A stretch of 64,000 bases of DNA. Source: Paraburkholderia solisilvae (GTDB lineage Bacteria; Pseudomonadota; Gammaproteobacteria; Burkholderiales; Burkholderiaceae). The notes beneath the pieces were generated by a model. That model was not told the origin of the DNA and searched no databases. It saw nothing but the letters and a program-made list of their open reading frames with translations. The stretch spans positions 80,435 through 144,434 of the forward strand of contig NZ_CADIKF010000010.1 of the NCBI RefSeq assembly GCF_902859875.1, given 5' to 3'. Made by a program: the position numbers and the translations under genes. Shown piece by piece: positions 20,363 to 29,368 of the stretch (positions within the stretch are counted from its first letter, which is position 1; the number at the start of each line of letters is the position of its first letter).

Positions 20363-22039
20363 ATGAACGAGTCCACCGCACAACGCAGTTCCCTTCGCAT
20401 CGCGCGGTCTCCGCACGATTCGGTGCTGGCCGTTCTCACGCTGCTGCTGATCATCGGTTTCGTGACCACGTCTTTGGCGAGCTATTTTGCGTCGCGCAAT
20501 GCGATTCGCCAGAGCATCATCGACACCGAATTGCCGCTCACGTCGGACAACGCGTATTCCGAGATCCAGCGCGATCTGATCCAGCCAATCGTCATCTCGA
20601 CGATGATGGCGCACGACACCTTTCTGCGCGACTGGGTGCTAAGCGGAGAAGGGGATGTCCGGCAAGTGACGAACTACTTGCACGAGATCGGCCGGCAATA
20701 CGGCACGGTGACCGCCTTTTTCATTTCGGACCGGACGCACCGCTATTACCAGACGAACGGCGTGCTGAAGACCGTTAGCACGGCGAGCGCCCACGACAAA
20801 TGGTATTTCAGCATGCGCACGCTTGCCGAACCCTATACGGTGGAGGTGGACGCGGATGAGGCAAATCGGGGCGAACTGACTGTTTTTATCAATAGCCGTG
20901 TCTTCGACTATGAAGGCGCGTTAATCGGTGTGACTGGCGTCGGCATCAACGTGAAATCGATACGCGAGTTGATCGACACATACAAGCGGCGCTTTGACCG
21001 TAACGTTTATTTTGTCGGCGAAGACGGCCGCATCGTGCTTACCGGGTCCGCGGGCGGACCGTTAGGCGAGCATGCGGGCGACCGGCTTGCTAACAACACC
21101 GAGTTTGGGCATCTGTTCGCGGGCAGACGCCACACTCTGTCCGATAATTTCGAGTATCGCGCGAACGGCAGCAGCCACTTCGCCAACGTTCGGTATATCC
21201 CTGAACTGCGCTGGTACCTGGTGGTCGACAAGAGCGAAAGCGGCCCGCTTGCCGGCGTGCGCCAGGCGTTATACATGAATCTGCTCGTCTGCGGGCTGAC
21301 CATCGTCGTTGCACTGTTTCTGATGACGCTGGTGCTGCGCCGCTATCGCAAGCAGATCCGCGTCGCCGAGAACGAGCGCTATGGCGCATTGTCGTCGCTC
21401 GCGCACGATATCCGGTCGCCGCATTCGTCGATTCTTGCGCTGATCGATCTGCAACGCGGCGCGACGAAGCGGCTGCCGGAGCCGGAGTTTTTCAGCCGGA
21501 TCGAGAGCTACACGCGTCGTGCGTCCGAGCTTGCGGACGACTTCGTGCAGCTCGCGCGCGCCGAAACGCAGCGCTACTCGCTTGAACGCACCAACATCGG
21601 CGATGTGTTGCTGGAGGCGATGGATGAGATCGCGCCGCGCGCACAGCGCAAGCAGATTGCGGTGACGTTTGCGGCATCGGACGATATCTGTTTCGCACTC
21701 GCCGATCGCACCTTGCTGATGCGCACACTGATCAATCTGCTCGATAACGCGATCAAGTACAGTCCGGCAGGCAGCCGGGTCGATTGCGCGGTGAAACGCC
21801 TCGGAGCCCGTGTCGAATGCGCGGTGCGCGATTACGGCTACGGTATCGCGCCGGAAGCACAGTTGCGTCTTTTCCAGCGATTCGCGCGCTTTCGGGTTGA
21901 AGGGCAACCAGAGGAAGAGGGCGTCGGCCTCGGGCTCGTGTTCGTGAAGACCGTCGTTGCGCGGCACGGCGGGAGCGTTCGGGTCGACAGCGCGCCCGGC
22001 CGCGGCACGACGATGGAAATCGCGTTGCCCGCGGCCTGA
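20363..22039 (+). CDS. Sensor histidine kinase with Cache-like periplasmic domain
   Basis: The 558-residue protein has membrane helices near residues 24-44 and 302-325 flanking a periplasmic region that looks like a double-Cache/PAS sensor (YYQTNGVLKTVS, HDKWYFSMR and GVTGVGINVKSI). The kinase core has His348 in LAHDIRSPHSS, N box LINLLDNAIKYS, and G boxes DYGYGI and GVGLGLVFVK. The core is plainly paralogous to the CHASE2 kinase (shared SILAL, RRxxxLADxFVQLARAE, AVRDxGYGI). It converges on the OmpR-type regulator gene, its likely partner. The ligand is unknown. Confidence 0.9.
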   Translation: MNESTAQRSSLRIARSPHDSVLAVLTLLLIIGFVTTSLASYFASRNAIRQSIIDTELPLTSDNAYSEIQRDLIQPIVISTMMAHDTFLRDWVLSGEGDVRQVTNYLHEIGRQYGTVTAFFISDRTHRYYQTNGVLKTVSTASAHDKWYFSMRTLAEPYTVEVDADEANRGELTVFINSRVFDYEGALIGVTGVGINVKSIRELIDTYKRRFDRNVYFVGEDGRIVLTGSAGGPLGEHAGDRLANNTEFGHLFAGRRHTLSDNFEYRANGSSHFANVRYIPELRWYLVVDKSESGPLAGVRQALYMNLLVCGLTIVVALFLMTLVLRRYRKQIRVAENERYGALSSLAHDIRSPHSSILALIDLQRGATKRLPEPEFFSRIESYTRRASELADDFVQLARAETQRYSLERTNIGDVLLEAMDEIAPRAQRKQIAVTFAASDDICFALADRTLLMRTLINLLDNAIKYSPAGSRVDCAVKRLGARVECAVRDYGYGIAPEAQLRLFQRFARFRVEGQPEEEGVGLGLVFVKTVVARHGGSVRVDSAPGRGTTMEIALPAA

Positions 22040-22045
22040 CGCCCG

Positions 22046-22084
22046 GGCGGCCACGATGGCCGGAAGCCGACCATCGTGGCCGCC
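22046..22084. terminator. Bidirectional hairpin between kinase and regulator
   Basis: A perfect 14-base stem (22046-22059 with 22071-22084) with an 11-base loop lies between the convergent kinase and response regulator genes. It lacks a clear T tract, but its position suggests termination from both sides. Confidence 0.6.
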
Positions 22085-22089
22085 GGTCG

Positions 22090-22782
22090 TTACCCGGAAA
22101 CCCAATGTTCGAGGCGGTAGCCGTGTGTGTAGATCGTGCGCAGGCGCACGCCGTGCTCGAGTCCGAGCGAAAGCTTTTGCCTGACGCGATAGACGTAGGT
22201 ATCGATGCTGCGCGATGCCTTCGCGAGGTCGCGTCCCCAGATCAGCTTGACGAGCAGGTCGCGCGGCATGATCTGCCCGATGTTGCGAAAGAGTACGGCG
22301 GCGATGTCGAATTCGCGCGGTGTCAACGTAACCGGGGTTCCGCATACGGTTACCGACCGCTTGTCGAGGTCGATCACATAATTGCCAATTTCGATGCGCG
22401 ACTGTTCTGATACGGGCGGATACGCGCGCCGCAGCAACGCGGTGATGCGCGCGCTCAGTTCGAGTTCGCGCCACGGCTTGACCATGTAGTCGTCGGCGCC
22501 CGCATTCAACGCGTGCACGATTTCCTCTTCCAGGCTGGAACTCGTGAGAAAAAGAATGGGCAAGTCCGGCCCAAGGCGGGTTCTCGCCCAGTTGAGCACC
22601 TCGAGACCGGAAATGTCGGGAACGTGCCAGTCCAGCATCAGCAGATCCACTTTATCGGTTTCGAGAAAACGGATCAGCTTGCGCCCTTCGCTGAACGTTT
22701 GAACCTCGTGCCCCGCGGCGACGAGCAGCGCCTCGATCTGGCGCGCCTGGTCAAGGTCATCCTCGAGCGATGCCACCCTCAC
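22090..22782 (-). CDS. OmpR-family response regulator
   Basis: The 230-residue protein has an intact receiver (acidic E7/D8/D9, phosphoacceptor D51 in MLDWHVPD, T80, K102) and a winged-helix DNA-binding domain (TLTPREFDIAAVLF through RTIYTHGYRL). It starts at GTG 22782, preceded by GAGG. It is the only regulator near two related kinases (CHASE2-type and Cache-type), so it may receive signals from both. The gene is divergent from the EAL-domain gene. Confidence 0.93.
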   Translation of the reverse strand: MRVASLEDDLDQARQIEALLVAAGHEVQTFSEGRKLIRFLETDKVDLLMLDWHVPDISGLEVLNWARTRLGPDLPILFLTSSSLEEEIVHALNAGADDYMVKPWRELELSARITALLRRAYPPVSEQSRIEIGNYVIDLDKRSVTVCGTPVTLTPREFDIAAVLFRNIGQIMPRDLLVKLIWGRDLAKASRSIDTYVYRVRQKLSLGLEHGVRLRTIYTHGYRLEHWVSG

Positions 22783-22997
22783 ATTTACCTCGCCTGTTTG
22801 TTCGACTGCCTTATTGTCTGATAAAGCACCCGTTCGTCATATTCACCGAATGTCAACATTTCTCGACGAACGCGCGATGCACGCGTGTTGCACCCGTGCC
22901 AGCCAGATTTGTTCACAACTGCATTTCTGATTACATGGTTAGATAGCCGGCGAAAAACCCGGGGCCGGAGAGCAGCGCGACATCGACACACCACGCG

Positions 22998-25037
22998 ATG
23001 CACGCATCGTTTCGGCGCTTAAGACAAGAAAGCATGCGCATCCGATTCAGCGCGCATGCATCGCCTGCGGTTACGTTCCGCAGCGTGGATCAGACCATGT
23101 ACCCAAGCTTCCCCCAAACCGTGACATCGACAGCGGGGTCTGTCGAAACGGTAGACGACTTGTGGCCGGACGCCATTGCGAGCGAGACATTTGCGCGTGC
23201 CGCGTTGCGCCTCATGACGGAACTGTTCGACCTGCCCGCAGCCGTCATGCATATTACGAGCGGCGACCCTGGCTGGTATGAATACTGTGTGACAGAGCGC
23301 GCGCTTGGCAGCGCGTTTCTGCGGACGGTGTTTGATGAGTCTCCTTCGACGCGCAGGTTCGGCGAACGTCCGGTGTTCATCAACGACAGCGACGGCATCT
23401 GGCAAGCGCCGGCGGGCGTGCTGCCGGGCGCCGAGCGATGGATCCGTTTTTGCGCATGTGTGCCCCTTCGCATGTCCGGCGATGCGATGACCGGCTATCT
23501 GTGGCTGTTCGACAGCCGTTTGCGGGTGGACATCGAAGCGCTCGAAAACACGCGCCTGGCGGATGCGGCGACGTTGCTGGTCGCGCGCTTCCAGGCGCTG
23601 GATGCGTTCCGCTATCGCGACCGCCTGACCTTGCTGGGCAATCGGACCCAGTTCGTGCGCGACGTACGCGCCCGCATGCAGGGGCGCGATGCGTCGAACG
23701 GCGGCACTCACGCGGTCGTCGTGGACATCGGTTCATTGCCGATGGTGAGCCGCATGGTCGTCGCGTTAGGCCTCAGCAAGGTCGAGCACTCGATACAGTC
23801 GATGACGGCGCGGCTGACCGCGGCACTGCCGCCGGAAATCCGTCTCTACAAGATCGGTCACGCGCGTTTCGGCTTCCTGCACGCCGGCGGAATCGACATG
23901 GCGCGCAGGCTCGCGTTGCGCTGCACGACATGTTTCGAGCAGCCACTGGCGCTGCGCGATGAATTTCCGATCGCGCTGAGCGCGCACGCCGGCATTGTGA
24001 ATATCGACGACGCCGGGTCGGCCGAGGATGTGGTGGCGGCATTGTTCGCCGTCTCGGAGCAGGCCCGTGCAGCGGGCAAAGCATGGCTGATGTACGACCG
24101 CAGCATCGTCGCCGCGCAGCAGCGGGCTTTCACGATCGTCAATTCGATGCGCGCGGCGTTGTGCTCGCCGGACCAGTTGCGTCTCGTCTATCAGCCGCGC
24201 GAGCGGTTGAGCGACGGCGCGTGGGTGGCGGCCGAAGCGTTGATTCGCTGGCGTCATCCGCAACTCGGCGATCTTTCGCCGAGCGAGATTCTGCCGCTGA
24301 TCGAAGCGACCTCGTTGATGTCGATGCTGACCGACTGGGTGATCGACGCAGCCGCGCGCCAGCTCGCTCAATGGCATCGCATGGTGCCGAACTTCCAGAT
24401 GTCGATCAACATCTCTCCGTCGGATTTCGGCAAGACAGCCTTTGTCGACGCGTTGTGCGCAGCGCTTGCGCGCCATGGCGCGAAGGGTGCCGGCATGGAG
24501 GTCGAGATTACCGAAACCGCGGTTGCGGCGGACCCGGAACACGCACAACGCATGCTTCAGCGCTTGAAGCAGGTCGGCATCTCCGTTGCGATCGACGATT
24601 TCGGTGTTGGGTACAGCAGTCTTTCGCGCTGGCAGACCTTTTCGTTCGGTATGTTGAAGGTCGACGGCGCGTTGACCCGCGATGCGGCCGAGAACGAGCG
24701 AGCCGAGGCAATCTTTCAGTGGGTGGTTGCGCTTGCCAAAAAGCTCGGTCAGAAAGTGGTTGCTGAAGGTATCGAAACAGAAGCGCAGCGGCTAGCAGCA
24801 GCCCGTTGGGGATGCGATGAGGCGCAAGGCTTCCTCATTTCGCGGCCGCTCGAAGCGTCTGTGCTGACGGCGCGGCTTGCCGCCGCCACGCATCGCTCGA
24901 TGGACGGCTTGCCGGTCATGCGAAGCACGAGTCAAAGCCGCAGCGAGCGGCACGCTACGAGTGGCTTTGCAGACTTCATTCTGCTTGGACTGGCCCGCTT
25001 GCGCCATGCGATCGCTGCCTGCGTACGCTCGCGCTAA
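22998..25037 (+). CDS. GAF / degenerate GGDEF / EAL cyclic-di-GMP protein
   Basis: The frame gives 679 residues; the true start is uncertain (ATG 22998, 23034 or 23097) as none has a strong ribosome site. An N-terminal GAF-like region is followed by a GGDEF-type domain that keeps DRLTLLGNRTQF but has G-H-A-R-F where GGDEF belongs, so it should not make cyclic di-GMP. The EAL domain is intact: EAL at residues 413-415, NISP, EITE, DDFGVGYSSL, LKVD, EGIETEAQ and QGF. It is therefore a probable phosphodiesterase that degrades cyclic di-GMP. It lies between the regulator and the fimbrial operon, in line with control of adhesion. Confidence 0.88.
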   Translation: MHASFRRLRQESMRIRFSAHASPAVTFRSVDQTMYPSFPQTVTSTAGSVETVDDLWPDAIASETFARAALRLMTELFDLPAAVMHITSGDPGWYEYCVTERALGSAFLRTVFDESPSTRRFGERPVFINDSDGIWQAPAGVLPGAERWIRFCACVPLRMSGDAMTGYLWLFDSRLRVDIEALENTRLADAATLLVARFQALDAFRYRDRLTLLGNRTQFVRDVRARMQGRDASNGGTHAVVVDIGSLPMVSRMVVALGLSKVEHSIQSMTARLTAALPPEIRLYKIGHARFGFLHAGGIDMARRLALRCTTCFEQPLALRDEFPIALSAHAGIVNIDDAGSAEDVVAALFAVSEQARAAGKAWLMYDRSIVAAQQRAFTIVNSMRAALCSPDQLRLVYQPRERLSDGAWVAAEALIRWRHPQLGDLSPSEILPLIEATSLMSMLTDWVIDAAARQLAQWHRMVPNFQMSINISPSDFGKTAFVDALCAALARHGAKGAGMEVEITETAVAADPEHAQRMLQRLKQVGISVAIDDFGVGYSSLSRWQTFSFGMLKVDGALTRDAAENERAEAIFQWVVALAKKLGQKVVAEGIETEAQRLAAARWGCDEAQGFLISRPLEASVLTARLAAATHRSMDGLPVMRSTSQSRSERHATSGFADFILLGLARLRHAIAACVRSR

Positions 25038-25212
25038 ACAGTCGCAGCAGCAGTCTATTCCCGCCACACGCTGTCAACCTTTGTCACAGCCGTCAAAATA
25101 AGTAAAGGGTTGTGCTCAAATAGTAACCAGACTGAACGGAACGGCACGGCACGCACAGAATGAAGTGTCGCTTCCTCACGGTCGCTAAATCTCATTTATT
25201 TAGGATACTGAA

Positions 25213-25758
25213 ATGAAACATAAAATGTCGATGGGTTTGATCTGCGCCGTCGCGGCCGGATCGATGGCGTTCCCGTTCGCGGCGAATGCGGCCGACGGCA
25301 CGATTACCTTTAACGGCAGCATCACCGCACAGACCTGCACGGTGAGCGCGGCGAGCGCCAATCTGACGGTGACGCTGCCGACCGTTTCGGTCGGCTCGTT
25401 GACCCAGACCGGACAAACCGCCGGCAATACGCCGTTCAGCATTTCGCTGACGGGCTGCGCGCCCGCATCGGGCACGGTGCATACGTTCTTCGAGGCCGGT
25501 TCGACGACGTCGGCGGACGGTCATCTGAGCCTTACGGGGGGCGCGGGATCGGCCGGCAATGTGAAGATCGACTTGCGCAATTCGGACGGTTCGGAAATCG
25601 TCGCGGGCGCCGCTGACGCTTCGCAGAATTCACTGCCCGTGAATATCGCAGCCGACGGCACGGCCACGCTCAACTACACGGCTCAGTACGTCGCGACGGG
25701 CGCCGCCACGGCGGGTACGGCGAACTCGACCGTACAGTTCACGATGGTTTATCAATAA
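25213..25758 (+). CDS. Type 1-like fimbrial major subunit
   Basis: The 181-residue protein has a signal peptide ending near AANA|AD, then a pilin domain opening with DGTITFNGSITAQTC. The two cysteines (TAQTC and LTGC) form the usual pilin disulfide, and the C-terminus ends VQFTMVYQ, with the penultimate Tyr and alternating hydrophobic residues used for donor-strand exchange. AGGA upstream supports the start. It is the first gene of a chaperone-usher operon continuing with chaperone, usher and two tip adhesins. Confidence 0.92.
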   Translation: MKHKMSMGLICAVAAGSMAFPFAANAADGTITFNGSITAQTCTVSAASANLTVTLPTVSVGSLTQTGQTAGNTPFSISLTGCAPASGTVHTFFEAGSTTSADGHLSLTGGAGSAGNVKIDLRNSDGSEIVAGAADASQNSLPVNIAADGTATLNYTAQYVATGAATAGTANSTVQFTMVYQ

Positions 25759-25838
25759 GCGGTGCAGTGCGGGGCGGGGTGCGGCGGGGCATCGACATGC
25801 TCCGCCGCCGTACAGGCAAATCTGTCGGAACGGTCATC

Positions 25839-26612
25839 ATGTTTATCAAGCAGGCGTTCAAGGCCGCCATCGGTTTATCGCTGGGTCTTCTCCTCATGGC
25901 CGGTTCGTCCGGCGCGCGCGCAGGGGTCGTCATCTCGGCCACTCGTGTCATTTATGACGAGAAGGAACCCGAAGTAACGGTGAAGCTGACGAACGAAGGT
26001 TCCGTGCCGGCGCTGGTGCAGACATGGATCGACCATGGAGAGACCCGGCAGGCGCCTTCGGAGATCGACGTGCCGTTCGTCGTCACGCCGCCGATTTCGC
26101 GCATCGATCCCGCGAAGGGACAAACGCTGCGTATCGCCTACACCGGCGAGCCCTTGCCGCAAGACAAGGAGTCGGTGTTCTGGCTGAACGTGCTCGAGGT
26201 GCCGCCCAGGCCCAGCGCCGATGAAGCGGGCGCGAACAAGCTGCAACTCGCGTTTCACTCGCGCATCAAGCTGTTCTTTCGGCCACCGGATCTGAAGGGC
26301 GCATCGCGGGAGGCGCCTGCCGCCGTGACATGGCGTTTCGTCGACGCAGGCGGCAAGACGGCTGTCGAAGCCTACAACCCGAGCGCGTATCACGTGTCGT
26401 TCATCCAGGTGGACGTGACTGTGAACAACCGGTCTGCGACGTGCGAGGACGGCGGCATGGTCGGTCCCGGCGAGCGCCGGCTGTTTCCGGTGTCGGGCTG
26501 GAAGTCCGCGTCGGGCGCCGCGCAGGTGCACTACACGTCGCTCAACGATCTGGGCGGAAGTGAAGGCGGTGTCGCGCCGCTGCAGGCGGCCAGCCCAGGC
26601 GTATCTCCTTAA
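25839..26612 (+). CDS. Periplasmic fimbrial chaperone (PapD/FimC-like)
   Basis: The 257-residue protein has a signal peptide ending near GARA|GVV, followed by a PapD-like domain (SATRVIYDEKEPEVTVKLTN), the alternating hydrophobic G1 strand region (KLQLAFHSRIKLFFRP) and a second immunoglobulin-like domain. It should fold and cap subunits in the periplasm and deliver them to the usher. The start is ATG 25839, just before the signal peptide; upstream in-frame sequence is basic and unlikely to be coding. It is 80 bases after the pilin stop. Confidence 0.92.
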   Translation: MFIKQAFKAAIGLSLGLLLMAGSSGARAGVVISATRVIYDEKEPEVTVKLTNEGSVPALVQTWIDHGETRQAPSEIDVPFVVTPPISRIDPAKGQTLRIAYTGEPLPQDKESVFWLNVLEVPPRPSADEAGANKLQLAFHSRIKLFFRPPDLKGASREAPAAVTWRFVDAGGKTAVEAYNPSAYHVSFIQVDVTVNNRSATCEDGGMVGPGERRLFPVSGWKSASGAAQVHYTSLNDLGGSEGGVAPLQAASPGVSP

Positions 26613-26707
26613 CGTCGATCCAATCGTTGCCGAAGAAGCCTTGGCGTGCCGCCGGAGTGTTCCGGCCGGCACTGGCCACACGCGACCCTATTCATCGTCG
26701 AACAAGA

Positions 26708-29284
26708 ATGAGACACCCCACCCCCAAGCATTTGCGATTGCGACCGTGCTGTGCTGTCGCGCTATCGCTGTGCGCGGCAACCTGTGCGGACGCGAGTGCG
26801 CCGGCGGGTGACGTGCAGGTGGGGGTGGTCCAGTTCAACGACCAGTTCTTCCAGCGACCAGGTGCGCCGAAAGTGGATGTGAGCCGCTTCGAGAAAGGCA
26901 ATCCGTCTTTGCCGGGCACGTATCGGGTCGACCTGTACGTGAATCAGACATGGACCGGGCGCGTGCAGGTGACGCTCAGGCAGATCGGCGCCGATCCCGC
27001 GAACGTCGCGCCGTGTTTCGATCGCGAACTGCTGGAACAGGTAGGCGTGGATCTCGGCAAGCTTTCGGCACAGGCGACGGCGAGCCTGACGGCGCAGCAG
27101 GCGGATGCGAATGCATGCCTGATTTTCGCGGATCTCGTCGACGGCGGGCACGCTCATTTCGACAACGGCGAGCAACGCCTCGACGTCGAGTTACCGCAAG
27201 CGGCGATGCTGCGCCAGGTGCGCGGCTACGTCGACCCCCGCTATTGGGACGACGGCGTGCCGGCCGCGATGCTGCAATACAACGCCAACGTCTACCGGTT
27301 CGACTCGGGCAACCTCGCTTCGACGCGCGGCTATATCGGCCTGCTCGGCGGCGCGAATGTCGGGGCCTGGCGCTTGCGCCACAACGGCAACCTGACGACC
27401 GACACGGTCGGCGGCACGCATTACCAGAGTGTGCAGACGAGCCTCGAGCGCGCGATTGTGCCGCTGAAAAGCCGTCTTACGATAGGCGATGCGTTTACCG
27501 ACGGTGCGCTGTTCGATAGCGTCGGCTTTCGCGGCGTACGGCTCGCGACCGACGATCAGATGTATCCGGAGTCGCAGCGCGGATATGCGCCGGTCGTGCG
27601 GGGTATCGCGAACAGCAATGCGCAAGTGCAGATCCGCCAGAACGGCAACATCATTTATACGGGCAATGTGCCGGCGGGGCCGTTCGAAATCTCCGATCTT
27701 TATCCGACCGGCTATGGCGGCGATCTGGAAGTTATCGTGACGGAGGCGGACGGCAGCGTGCACGTGTCACGCGTGCCCTATGCATCGGCGGTGAATGCGG
27801 TGCGTGCGGGCATCACGCGCTTTGGCGTGACGGCGGGCGAATACCGCGATCCCACCGTTCCGGACAAACCGTTGCTCGTGCAAGGAACGGTGCAGCACGG
27901 CTTCAGCAACCTGGTGACCGGTTACGCGGGCGTTACCCTTGCGCGAGGCTATCTGGCCGCTGTAACCGGGATGGCGCTGAACACACGCTTCGGCGCATTC
28001 GGCTTCGACATCACGCAGGCGGATACGCGTCTCGCGAACGGACAGTCCCGCAACGGGCAAAGCGTGCGGATTGCCTACAGCAAGCTGATCGACCCGACCG
28101 GCACGAACGTCAGCGTGGCCGCCTATCGCTATTCGAGCAGCGGCTATCTCGGGTTGCAGGATGCGATGCAGTTGCGTTCGTTGCAGGAGCGCGGGCAGGG
28201 CGATTCCCTCATGAGCGGCATTCCGCGTGGCCTGCTGCAGATCACGATCAACCAGAATCTGCCGGCCGGATTCGGCTCGTTCTATTTGACCGGCTCGTCT
28301 CAGGACTACTGGGACCGCGGCCGGCGCGATACGCAATTTCAGGCCGGTTATACCAACAACTTACGCCGCATCAACTACAGCATCTCACTGTCGCGGCAAC
28401 TGGATCTGACGCTCGGCCGCTGGGACAACCGCGTGATGCTGACCGTGGGCATCCCGTTGGGCTTCGGCTCGCACGCGCCGTATCTGAGTTCGAGCGTGCA
28501 GCGGGACTCGCGTGACACAACGGATGCGCAGGCTTCGCTGACCGGCGCGCTCGGTGTCGACAACGCGGCGACCTATGGCGTCAATGTCGGGTATGACGCG
28601 GCGGGCGGCACTTCAGCGGCGACCAATGTCGGCGGCAACGCAACCTACGTCGCGCCGGTAGCGACGTTGACCGGCAGCGCGTCGAAGGGCACCGGTTATA
28701 CGCAATACGGCGCCGGCATGTCGGGCGGCGTGGTCGCATATGGCGGTGGCGTCGCGTTTGCCCCGAGCATGGGCGACACGGTGGCGATCGTCGAAGCGAA
28801 GGGCGCCTCGGGTGCGCGCATCACGAACTCGAGCGGACTGCGCGTCGACCCCTGGGGACACGCAATCGTCTCGAATCTGCAGCCGTTCGAGAACAACGAG
28901 ATCGACATCGATCCGAAGGGACTGCCGATGAGCGTCGAACTGAAATCGAGCACCGAGCGCGTCGCACCGACGCAAGGAGCGATCGTGCGCCTGACATTCG
29001 AAACGGAAGGAGGCGGTCGGTCGGTGCTGATGAGGGCGTCGTTTGCCGACGGGCGACCGCTGCCGTTCGGTGCGCAGGTCAGCGATGCGAGCGGGGCGAG
29101 CGTGGGCACGGTCGCGCAGGCGGGCCGGATCGTGTTGCGCGGGTTGCGGACGGACAGCGGTGAGCTGCGCGTGAAATGGGGTGATGCGGCCGATCAGCAG
29201 TGCAGGCTGCCGTACGCGTTGCCGCCCGCGGCAGGCGGTAAAACGAACTGGACGGCGGTCGATGCGGCTTGCAGCACAAATTGA
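26708..29284 (+). CDS. Outer-membrane fimbrial usher (FimD/PapC-like)
   Basis: The 858-residue protein is the right length for an usher. A signal peptide is followed by the N-terminal chaperone-binding domain (VQFNDQFFQ, SRFEKGNPSLPGTYRVDLYVN), the beta-barrel with plug domain (RGIANSNAQVQIRQNG, GPFEISDLYPTGYGGDL) and C-terminal domains (GHAIVSNLQPFENNEI, LPFGAQVSDASG). The C-terminal disulfide pair is visible (C near QQCRLP and DAACSTN). It exports and assembles the subunits encoded around it. Start ATG 26708 directly precedes the signal sequence. Confidence 0.95.
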   Translation: MRHPTPKHLRLRPCCAVALSLCAATCADASAPAGDVQVGVVQFNDQFFQRPGAPKVDVSRFEKGNPSLPGTYRVDLYVNQTWTGRVQVTLRQIGADPANVAPCFDRELLEQVGVDLGKLSAQATASLTAQQADANACLIFADLVDGGHAHFDNGEQRLDVELPQAAMLRQVRGYVDPRYWDDGVPAAMLQYNANVYRFDSGNLASTRGYIGLLGGANVGAWRLRHNGNLTTDTVGGTHYQSVQTSLERAIVPLKSRLTIGDAFTDGALFDSVGFRGVRLATDDQMYPESQRGYAPVVRGIANSNAQVQIRQNGNIIYTGNVPAGPFEISDLYPTGYGGDLEVIVTEADGSVHVSRVPYASAVNAVRAGITRFGVTAGEYRDPTVPDKPLLVQGTVQHGFSNLVTGYAGVTLARGYLAAVTGMALNTRFGAFGFDITQADTRLANGQSRNGQSVRIAYSKLIDPTGTNVSVAAYRYSSSGYLGLQDAMQLRSLQERGQGDSLMSGIPRGLLQITINQNLPAGFGSFYLTGSSQDYWDRGRRDTQFQAGYTNNLRRINYSISLSRQLDLTLGRWDNRVMLTVGIPLGFGSHAPYLSSSVQRDSRDTTDAQASLTGALGVDNAATYGVNVGYDAAGGTSAATNVGGNATYVAPVATLTGSASKGTGYTQYGAGMSGGVVAYGGGVAFAPSMGDTVAIVEAKGASGARITNSSGLRVDPWGHAIVSNLQPFENNEIDIDPKGLPMSVELKSSTERVAPTQGAIVRLTFETEGGGRSVLMRASFADGRPLPFGAQVSDASGASVGTVAQAGRIVLRGLRTDSGELRVKWGDAADQQCRLPYALPPAAGGKTNWTAVDAACSTN

Positions 29285-29368
29285 GCGGACGTCTTGCGGG
29301 CTGCGTCGCCGTGACGGCGATACGAGATTCATCCGGACAGTCCTGTGTCAGCAAAGGGGGGGAGCGCA

